A stretch of DNA of 6,248 bases from an uncultured Bacteroidales bacterium (GTDB lineage: Bacteria; Bacteroidota; Bacteroidia; Bacteroidales; UBA932). This document shows, one piece after another, positions 1 to 5,271 of this stretch. Under the pieces are notes generated by a model. It had not been told where the DNA came from. It worked only from the letters and a program-made list of their open reading frames with translations, and ran no database searches. How positions within the stretch are numbered: position 1 is the stretch's first letter; each line of letters begins with the position of its first letter. Location of the stretch: assembly GCA_937898205.1 (NCBI GenBank), contig CALEJC010000070.1:1-6248 (forward strand), read 5' to 3'. The position numbers were made by a program, and so were the translations under genes.

Positions 1-622
1 CCTCAAGCCACTGGATACTCTCCGTGTCAAGGTGGTTGGTCGGCTCGTCAAGCAAGAGCACGTCAGGCTGACGAAGGAGCAGACGGCAGAGAGCCACTCG
101 GCGTCGTTCGCCTCCTGAGAGAGTCGCCACCTTGGCATCCGACGGCGGACACTGAAGAGCGTTCATCGCTCTATCAAGCTTGGACTCGATCTCCCACCCG
201 TCGCAGGCCTCGATTTTCTCAGTGAGCACGCCCTGACGCTCAATCAAAGCAGCCATCTCATCGTCCGACATCGGCTCGCAGAACTTGAGGTTCACTTCTT
301 CATACTCCTTGAGAATATCCATCACTTCCTGCACGCCTTCCTGCACCACTTCGATCACGGTCTTGTCAGGATCCATCTGAGGTTCCTGCTCAAGATAGCC
401 CACAGAGTAGCCCGGAGCCCAGACCACTTCGCCTTGATAGCCTTTTTCAATGCCGGCAATAATCTTCATCAAGGTCGATTTACCTGAGCCGTTGAGTCCG
501 ACGATGCCGATCTTGGCACCATAGAAAAACGACAGATAGATGTTTTTGAGTATCACTCTATTGTTATGAGGAAGGATCTTTCCTACCCCGTTCATCGAAA
601 ATATAATCTTCTCGTCAGCCAT
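1..622 (-). CDS. ettA: EttA-type ABC-F translation factor, N-terminal part (partial, continues past left edge)
   Basis: This is the first 207 residues of an energy-dependent translational throttle protein, a soluble ABC-F ATPase that binds the ribosomal E site and gates the first steps of elongation according to ATP/ADP level. The start MADEKIIFSMNGVGK matches the family's beginning, and the opening LKNIYLSFFYGAKIGIVG is EttA-like. The first nucleotide-binding domain is complete: Walker A GLNGSGKST (residues 42-50), a Q-loop in YLEQEPQ (76-82), the signature LSGGERRRVALCRLLL (168-183) and Walker B/D-loop LLLDEPTNHLD (189-199). The charged helical stretch at about 95-140 corresponds to the EttA arm that touches the L1 stalk. 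No transmembrane segment is present, so it is not a transporter. The inter-domain linker and second ATPase domain lie outside the window. ATG at 622 is chosen because the homologous N-terminus begins there and a promoter-like TATCTTTG lies about 24 bp upstream. The family assignment is firm; telling EttA from other ABC-F members rests on the N-terminus and arm. Confidence 0.95.
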   Translation of the reverse strand, partial: MADEKIIFSMNGVGKILPHNNRVILKNIYLSFFYGAKIGIVGLNGSGKSTLMKIIAGIEKGYQGEVVWAPGYSVGYLEQEPQMDPDKTVIEVVQEGVQEVMDILKEYEEVNLKFCEPMSDDEMAALIERQGVLTEKIEACDGWEIESKLDRAMNALQCPPSDAKVATLSGGERRRVALCRLLLRQPDVLLLDEPTNHLDTESIQWLE

Positions 623-642
623 AAATTGTATTTTATTGTCTA

Positions 643-674
643 TTGCAAAGATAACTCATTTTTCCCTATCTTTA
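643..674 (+). promoter_or_regulatory. Candidate promoter of the alpha/beta hydrolase gene
   Basis: A TTG at 643-645 and TATCTTTA at 667-674 (seven of eight positions of TAnnTTTG-like consensus, last base A instead of G) are separated by 21 bp, which fits a Bacteroidota -33/-7 promoter. Transcription would begin around 680, just downstream of the in-frame GTG at 679, which argues against that GTG as the start and for the ATG at 691 or 697. Confidence 0.45.
646..653 (-). promoter_or_regulatory. Candidate -7 element of ettA promoter
   Basis: The minus strand reads TATCTTTG here, an exact fit to the Bacteroidota -7 consensus TAnnTTTG, and ends 23 bp before the ettA start codon. I find no TTG at the expected distance upstream, so the -33 half is weak or absent. 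The element directly abuts the TTG used by the opposing hydrolase promoter, so the two divergent promoters interlock. Confidence 0.45.
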
Positions 675-690
675 TGGAGTGTTTTTTACA

Positions 691-1524
691 ATGATTATGA
701 AAAGAGTTCTGATCACATTGCTCGTCCTCGTGACAGGCATATCGCTAAGCGCCAGAGATTTTGAGGTAAGAGGTCCGGAGGGAGGCCTTTCCATGAAGCT
801 CACCCTGCCTGATGGCTTTGACACAAACAATGACAGCTGCAGTCTGGTAATCCTGATGCACGGCATTTTTGCCAGCAAGGATTTCACGCCGATGCCCGCA
901 ATAGCAAGGGGGCTTGCTCAAGCCGGCATCGCATCCATCCGCTTTGATTTCAACGGACACGGAAAGAGCGAAGGACGCCTTCAGGACATGACCATCGCGG
1001 GGGAGATTGCCGACGCACTCGCCATGTGGGAATATGCACGCGCTCTGCCTTATGTCAGCAGCATTGGCCTGCTCGGACATTCGCAAGGCGGGGTGATCGC
1101 ATCGATGAGCGCAGGAATAATCAGCGCCGACAGCAGCAAATACGGCCCGGCACCATATAAACTCGTGCTCCTCGCGCCGGGGTCCGTGATCAAGGAGGCA
1201 TGCCAAAGCGGGAGTTTCTTCAATGCCAGGTTTGACCCGGCAGATCCACCGGAGGCCGTCAACTGCATCGGAGGCATGAAGCTTGGTCGCGAATATTTGC
1301 TCAGCACGCAGAAGCTCGACATCTACGGCACAGCCAAAGCATATACCGGCCCGGTGAGAGTCATCCACGGAGACGAGGACACCATAGTGCCGATGTGGTG
1401 CAGCGAGAAGTATATAGAAACATACGGCGACTCATCTGAGCTCATTGTCGTCAAGGGAGAAAACCACATGATAACAAAAGAGCTCAAGAAGGTCGTCGCG
1501 CTGGTAGTAGAATTCTTTAACTGA
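691..1524 (+). CDS. Secreted alpha/beta hydrolase, feruloyl/cinnamoyl-esterase-like
   Basis: The 277-residue product begins with an export signal: a KR pair, a hydrophobic run VLITLLVLVTGISLS, and a likely cleavage after SLSA near residue 21. There is no lipobox cysteine, so the mature enzyme is probably periplasmic or released. The alpha/beta-hydrolase parts are in order: oxyanion-hole HG at 57-58 (LMHGIFASKD), FDFNGHGKSEG at 85-95, nucleophile elbow GHSQGG with Ser131, Asp230 in HGDEDTIVP, and His259 in GENHM. The triad spacing, the GHSQGG elbow and the RFDPADPP...GGMKLGREY stretch resemble, from memory, the Est1E/LJ0536 cinnamoyl esterases, which cut hydroxycinnamate esters from plant polymers. 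The substrate here is inferred, and other acyl esters or a peptidase role remain possible. ATG at 691 is preferred, with GGAG at 676-679 upstream; ATG at 697 is equally plausible and removes two residues. The gene stands alone, with no polysaccharide-utilisation genes in view. Its 3' end meets htpG tail-to-tail. Confidence 0.85.
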   Translation: MIMKRVLITLLVLVTGISLSARDFEVRGPEGGLSMKLTLPDGFDTNNDSCSLVILMHGIFASKDFTPMPAIARGLAQAGIASIRFDFNGHGKSEGRLQDMTIAGEIADALAMWEYARALPYVSSIGLLGHSQGGVIASMSAGIISADSSKYGPAPYKLVLLAPGSVIKEACQSGSFFNARFDPADPPEAVNCIGGMKLGREYLLSTQKLDIYGTAKAYTGPVRVIHGDEDTIVPMWCSEKYIETYGDSSELIVVKGENHMITKELKKVVALVVEFFN

Positions 1525-1528
1525 ATCC

Positions 1529-3397
1529 CTATTTCAAAAGGTCCTGGCTGCGGGCGATAAAGTCTGCGAGCGCCTTACCTTTGAGCATGCCGTTGCTGAG
1601 GAGTGCAAGGTCAACCACCTGATGCAGGAGCTGGCTTTCTGCGGCATTGTCCTTATCCGCCCAGAGCTTAGCGATCAGCGGGTTCTCCATGTTTACGATG
1701 ATGTTGTATGACTGCGGCAGCGTGCCATAGAAGTTCATGCCTCCGTTCATCGCACTCATCTCGCGGTAGCGGCGCATGAATTCGCTCTGCGTGATCAGGA
1801 CAGGAGCTGAAGTCTCGCCAAGGTTCTGAGCCTCAACCATATAGTCGTTACCCTCAGGAAGCACAGCCTTAAAGATGCTCTCAAGCTGCTTGCTGTCTTC
1901 CTCGCTGAGCTCAGGCTTGATCTTATCCTCCTTGACGATGAGATTGTTGACGCTATCGCTGTCTACGCGTGCAAGTCGGGTCTTCTCAAGCTTTGCCTCA
2001 AGCAGATTGACATAATGACTGTCTAACTCACAATCCATAAAGAGGACATCATAGCCCATGTTTTTGGCTGCCTCAATCTGAGTATACTGCTCATCGAGCT
2101 TGGTGGCATAGAGATAAACGACATTGCCATCCTTGTCCGTCTGGGCTGTCTCCACGCCTTTACGGTAGTCCTCAAGGCTGAAGTACTTGCTGTCTGTGTT
2201 TTTGAGAAGGGCAAACTTAAGAGCTCTGTCGCAGAACTTCTCGTCGCTGAGCATACCATACTCGATAAAGAGCTTGATATTGTCCCACTTCTGCTCATAC
2301 TGCTCACGCTCTGTCTTGAAGATATCCTCAAGACGATCTGCAACTTTCTTAGTGATGTAGGTGCTGATCTTCTTGACATTGGCATCGCTCTGAAGATAGC
2401 TGCGGCTCACATTGAGCGGGATATCCGGAGAGTCAATCACACCATGGAGAAGAGTGAGGAAGTCAGGAACGATGTTGTCTACATGCTCAGTCACAAACAT
2501 CTGGTTGCAATAGAGCTGGATCTTGTTTTTATCGATTGACATCCTCTCCTTGATCTTAGGGAAATATAGCACACCTGTGAGGTTGAAAGGATAATCCACA
2601 TTGAGGTGGATCCAGAACATTGGTTCCTCCTCCATAGGATAGAGTTCTCGATAGAACTTGAGGTAATCCTCATCCTTGAGCTCGCTTGGAGTGCGGGTCC
2701 AGATCGGATCGATATTGTTGATGATGTTATCCTCATCAGTCTCTACGCTCTTGCCATCTTTCCACTCTGTCTTCTTGCCAAATACCACAGGCACAGGCAT
2801 GAACTTACAGTATTTACCAAGCAGCTGGCTGATGCGGGCCTTCTCGGCAAACTCCTTGGAATCGTCGTCGAGATGAAGGGTGATCACAGTACCTCTCTCC
2901 TTCTGCTTGCCTGCTGACATTGTGTACTCAGGCGATCCGTCACACTCCCAGTGCACAGCCTCAGCTCCTTCCTTCCAGCTAAGCGAATCAATGCTCACCT
3001 TGCTGGCAACCATAAATGCAGAATAGAAACCGAGTCCGAAGTGGCCGATGATAGAGTTGAGCTGGTCCTTATATTTCTCAAGGAACTCACCTGCTGAAGA
3101 GAAGGCAATCTGATTGATATACCTATCTACTTCCTCAGCTGTCATACCGATACCGTTGTCGATAATTTTGAGAGTCTTTGACTTCTCGTTGAGCTCTACT
3201 CTCACTTTGAGATCGCCAAGCTCCTGATTATACTCGCCACGAGAAGCCACCGCCTTCATCTTCTGAGTGGCGTCTACTGCGTTGGCTACGAGCTCGCGCA
3301 GGAAAATCTCGTGATCTGAATAAAGAAACTGTTTGATGACGGGGAAGATATTTTCTGTAGTTACCCCGATCTGACCTTTTACTTTCTGTGTTGCCAT
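1529..3397 (-). CDS. htpG: Molecular chaperone HtpG (bacterial Hsp90)
   Basis: This cytosolic, homodimeric ATP-driven chaperone helps remodel and refold client proteins, often with DnaK. The 622-residue product has the GHKL ATPase domain first: FLRELVANAVDA with Glu35, Asn39 and Asp42, then IIDNGIGMT with Asp80, then the lid motif GHFGLGFYSAF (118-128), and RGTVITL (168-174). The middle domain follows, with WIHLNVDYPFNLTGVLYFPK (262-281) and the ATP-sensing LNVSRSYLQ loop (Arg332). The C-terminal dimerisation domain ends in a leucine-rich stretch and DLLK. The start at 3397 (MATQKVKGQIGVTTENIF) matches the family; an in-frame ATG at 3433 would add 12 residues, which lie in the terminator/promoter region. 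The length equals that of E. coli HtpG, but it seems to lack a charged insert near the C-terminus that I recall in Bacteroides and Porphyromonas homologues. The upstream same-strand ligase gene is separated by a terminator, so htpG is probably transcribed on its own. Confidence 0.97.
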   Translation of the reverse strand: MATQKVKGQIGVTTENIFPVIKQFLYSDHEIFLRELVANAVDATQKMKAVASRGEYNQELGDLKVRVELNEKSKTLKIIDNGIGMTAEEVDRYINQIAFSSAGEFLEKYKDQLNSIIGHFGLGFYSAFMVASKVSIDSLSWKEGAEAVHWECDGSPEYTMSAGKQKERGTVITLHLDDDSKEFAEKARISQLLGKYCKFMPVPVVFGKKTEWKDGKSVETDEDNIINNIDPIWTRTPSELKDEDYLKFYRELYPMEEEPMFWIHLNVDYPFNLTGVLYFPKIKERMSIDKNKIQLYCNQMFVTEHVDNIVPDFLTLLHGVIDSPDIPLNVSRSYLQSDANVKKISTYITKKVADRLEDIFKTEREQYEQKWDNIKLFIEYGMLSDEKFCDRALKFALLKNTDSKYFSLEDYRKGVETAQTDKDGNVVYLYATKLDEQYTQIEAAKNMGYDVLFMDCELDSHYVNLLEAKLEKTRLARVDSDSVNNLIVKEDKIKPELSEEDSKQLESIFKAVLPEGNDYMVEAQNLGETSAPVLITQSEFMRRYREMSAMNGGMNFYGTLPQSYNIIVNMENPLIAKLWADKDNAAESQLLHQVVDLALLSNGMLKGKALADFIARSQDLLK

Positions 3398-3418
3398 TAT
3401 ATTCCGATTTTTAATATA

Positions 3419-3426
3419 CAAATAAA
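3419..3426 (-). promoter_or_regulatory. Weak candidate -7 element of htpG
   Basis: The minus strand reads TTTATTTG, one base off TAnnTTTG, 21 bp before the htpG start codon, a distance like that seen for ettA. No TTG is found at the proper -33 spacing. The element sits inside the descending arm of the ligase terminator hairpin, so it may simply be the terminator's T-rich tail. Confidence 0.25.
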
Positions 3427-3455
3427 GGTGCAACCCGAAGGCTGCACCCTTATTT
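3420..3455 (-). terminator. Intrinsic terminator of the fatty-acid--CoA ligase gene
   Basis: On the minus strand, bases 3455-3440 pair with 3435-3420 to give a 16-bp stem closed by a C(UUCG)G tetraloop (loop 3439-3436). Two positions are G-U wobbles in minus-strand RNA (3442/3433 and 3449/3426) but would be A-C mismatches in plus-strand RNA, so the hairpin is built for minus-strand transcripts. The outer pairs are A-rich on the ascending side and T-rich on the descending side, giving the U-rich end typical of Rho-independent terminators. It lies 41 bp past the ligase stop codon and just before htpG. Confidence 0.85.
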
Positions 3456-3496
3456 TTTCAATTTGCGTTCCATTGACAAAATGTCACAGCAAAATC

Positions 3497-5140
3497 TTAT
3501 TTATAAAGGAATCTCTTGATACTCATCTTAGGAGTCTTCTCAAATGGCACCATTACGACTTCCACCTTTGAGATCTGGCTATATCCAGGAAGGCTGCGGT
3601 TGGCGCTGAGTCTGATCTTCTCAGGAAGGTCTGAGATTGCCTCCTCATCAAGTTTGGCATTCTTGATTGCATCGTTGTCAAGGTATACGAGTGCAACAAG
3701 CTTGCTTGAGCGGTCCACAACCACACTCTCTACTACAAACTGCTGATTGTTGACAATTGCCTCAACTTCCTCAGGATAGATATTCTGACCATTGGCAGAG
3801 AGGATCATGCTCTTTGAACGACCCTTGATAAAGATATTGCCCTTGGCATCCATAATACCGAGGTCGCCTGTGCGAAGGTAGCCATCCTCGGTAAATGCAG
3901 CCTTGGTAGCCTCTTCGTTCTTGTAGTATCCGACCATGATATTGTCACCCTTAGCCTGGATTTCTCCGGCAATATGCTGAGGATCGTCAGAGTCAATGCG
4001 GGCATTCAAGCAAGAGATTGGCTTACCACATGAGCCCTGAGCAAAATATTTCCAGTTTTCGTAGGCAAGAAGAGGAGCTGCCTCGGTCATACCATAACCG
4101 ATGGTATAGTGAAGCTTGATCGCTCTGAAGCACTTCTCCACCTCAGGATTAAGAGCAGCACCGCCCATGATATATTGGGTCACCTTGCCACCAAATGCAG
4201 CATCGAGCTTGCCACGCACTTTTGAGTAGATGATCTGGTTGATGCCAGGGATAGCTGTGAGGACCTTCATATACCACTTACTGAGCACCGGCTTGAGTGA
4301 AGACTTGTAGATCTTCTCCATTACAAGAGGCACTGTGCAGACAAGATATGGCTGAACGTCCTTCATCGCCTTGAGAAGAAGCGATGGAGCCGGAGACTTG
4401 CCAAGGAAATAGATGGCAGCACCACCTGTCACAGGATACAGGAACTCAAACACCATACCGTAGATGTGTGCCATAGGAAGCATCGAAACAAGCTTATCCT
4501 CCGGGTGCACTGTGACGTTTTCGTGGCCATATTGGATAGATGCGCTAAGGTTTCCGTAGGTGAGCATAACACCCTTTGGAGCACTTGTAGTGCCGGAAGT
4601 ATAGTTGATCACCGCAAGGTCATTGAAGTTGTCAACCTTAAACTTGACGTCGCTGGTAGATACACCTGCAGGATATTTCTCAACATACTTCTCTTCCAAA
4701 CAATCAAATGCAGCCTTAACATCATCGTCTTTTGCATAAAGAAGAGAAAAATCATCTACATTGATTGCCATCTTGAGCTTAGGGAACTTGCTTGTATCAA
4801 GTTTATCCCAGATCTCTTTGTCGGTATAAAGGAGCACACTGTCTGAGTGGTCGACCAGGTAATTTACGCTATCAGGGTGGAAGTCTGCAAGGATAGAAAC
4901 GCAGACAGCCTCATGTGCTGTGATTGAGAAAAACAAAGCACCCCAGCGAGCAGTGTTCTTGGCGCAAAGAGCAATCTTATCACCCTTCTTGATGCCAAGC
5001 TCATTGTAAAGGACACCGAAGCGAGCGATCAATGCAGCGATATCAGCATTGGTAAACACTTCGCCTTTGTAGTTGCAGAGAGCAGGCTTGTTCCAATGAG
5101 CCTTCATGCTGCTCTCAAGTGTTGTAAGAAAATGTACCAT
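3497..5140 (-). CDS. Long-chain fatty-acid--CoA ligase (AMP-forming, ANL superfamily)
   Basis: The 547-residue product belongs to the adenylate-forming enzymes that turn a fatty acid, ATP and CoA into acyl-CoA through an acyl-AMP intermediate, in the cytosol or at the inner membrane face. Visible motifs are the P-loop YTSGTTSAPKG (A3, 180-190), LPMAHIYGMVFE (221-232), GGAALNPEVE (326-335), GYGMTEAAP (A5, 348-356), GYLRTGDLG with Asp426 (A7, 420-428), and the hinge region GRSKSMILSANGQNIYPEE (A8, 440-458). The C-terminus ends TPKMSIKRFLYK. The overall form resembles FadD/FACS-type ligases rather than acetyl-CoA synthetase. Two positions deviate from the textbook pattern: Ser444 at the usual hinge Asp, and Ser540 where the A10 catalytic lysine normally aligns, with Lys538 and Lys542 nearby; these may be clade-typical. 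It has a good promoter upstream with an inverted repeat over the -33 element, and a terminator downstream, so it looks monocistronic. Chain-length preference cannot be read from sequence, and acyl-ACP ligation is an alternative. Confidence 0.9.
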   Translation of the reverse strand: MVHFLTTLESSMKAHWNKPALCNYKGEVFTNADIAALIARFGVLYNELGIKKGDKIALCAKNTARWGALFFSITAHEAVCVSILADFHPDSVNYLVDHSDSVLLYTDKEIWDKLDTSKFPKLKMAINVDDFSLLYAKDDDVKAAFDCLEEKYVEKYPAGVSTSDVKFKVDNFNDLAVINYTSGTTSAPKGVMLTYGNLSASIQYGHENVTVHPEDKLVSMLPMAHIYGMVFEFLYPVTGGAAIYFLGKSPAPSLLLKAMKDVQPYLVCTVPLVMEKIYKSSLKPVLSKWYMKVLTAIPGINQIIYSKVRGKLDAAFGGKVTQYIMGGAALNPEVEKCFRAIKLHYTIGYGMTEAAPLLAYENWKYFAQGSCGKPISCLNARIDSDDPQHIAGEIQAKGDNIMVGYYKNEEATKAAFTEDGYLRTGDLGIMDAKGNIFIKGRSKSMILSANGQNIYPEEVEAIVNNQQFVVESVVVDRSSKLVALVYLDNDAIKNAKLDEEAISDLPEKIRLSANRSLPGYSQISKVEVVMVPFEKTPKMSIKRFLYK

Positions 5141-5169
5141 TATAGTTTAGATTTTATTGTCATCGCCGG

Positions 5170-5200
5170 CAAATTTAAACCGAGAGCGACTATATACCAA
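5170..5200 (-). promoter_or_regulatory. Promoter of the fatty-acid--CoA ligase gene
   Basis: On the minus strand a TTG at 5200-5198 is followed after 20 bp by TAAATTTG at 5177-5170, an exact match to the Bacteroidota -33/-7 pattern. Transcription would start near 5163, leaving a leader of about 22 nt before the ATG at 5140. This is the best promoter in the window. Confidence 0.65.
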
Positions 5201-5216
5201 GTTGAAAACTTGATAT
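5194..5216. promoter_or_regulatory. Inverted repeat, candidate operator over the ligase -33 element
   Basis: CAAGTT (5198-5203) and AACTTG (5207-5212) form a perfect palindrome around the centre GAA. Pairing continues outward as ATA/TAT after a single mismatch (5197 with 5213), giving 9 of 10 complementary positions per arm. The left arm contains the TTG of the ligase promoter, so a dimeric regulator bound here would block or contact RNA polymerase. The regulator is unknown and no regulator gene is in the window. Confidence 0.45.
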
Positions 5217-5239
5217 GTGGTGAATAATTGCGATATTTG
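5210..5239 (+). promoter_or_regulatory. Weak candidate promoter of the HAD phosphatase gene
   Basis: TTG at 5210-5212 and GATATTTG at 5232-5239 (one mismatch to TAnnTTTG) are 19 bp apart. A second option uses TTG at 5228-5230 with TATCATTTG at 5251-5259, which has one base too many inside the -7 box and would leave a very short leader. Both options place the -7 TTTG inside the direct repeats. Confidence 0.3.
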
Positions 5240-5266
5240 TGGCGAAAGATTATCATTTGTGGCGAA
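5213..5266 (+). repeat. Three direct repeats of ATTTGTGGCGAA
   Basis: The 12-mer ATTTGTGGCGAA occurs exactly at 5235-5246 and 5255-5266, and with two changes (ATATGTGGTGAA) at 5213-5224. The copies are 22 and 20 bp apart, about two DNA helix turns, so they would present on the same face. They fill the space between the ligase promoter and the HAD start codon, which suggests a multi-site regulator binding region or iterated TTTG-containing promoter elements. A chance or duplication origin is also possible. Confidence 0.55.
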
Positions 5267-5271
5267 TTTAT

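Noticed and set aside
679..690. GTG start for the hydrolase at 679
   Set aside because: It would lie at or upstream of the predicted transcription start and adds only MFFT before a normal signal peptide.
745..1368. 207-codon open frame on the minus strand opposite the hydrolase
   Set aside because: It lies wholly within the well-supported hydrolase gene, has no recognisable domain, and its composition is that of an antisense shadow.
2023..2385. 120-codon open frame on the minus strand inside htpG, in another frame
   Set aside because: The protein is Ser/Arg/Met-rich and without motifs; htpG in the main frame is intact through this stretch.
3398..3433. Earlier htpG start at 3433
   Set aside because: The extra 12 residues are encoded by the terminator and promoter region and do not match the HtpG family N-terminus.
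3473..3478. TTGACA resembling an E. coli -35 box on the plus strand
   Set aside because: No matching -10 at a suitable distance and no plus-strand gene follows; the host promoters appear to be of Bacteroidota type.
3474..3486. Short inverted repeat TGACA-AAA-TGTCA between the ligase stop and its terminator
   Set aside because: Five-bp arms that do not extend are likely by chance in AT-rich intergenic DNA, and no promoter adjoins it.
4466..4846. 126-codon open frame on the plus strand opposite the ligase
   Set aside because: It is antisense to conserved ligase sequence and shows no domain or start signal.
5239..5271. GTG start for the HAD gene at 5239
   Set aside because: The added 11 residues come from the direct-repeat DNA and precede the motif I strand without a known role; the ATG at 5272 fits better.
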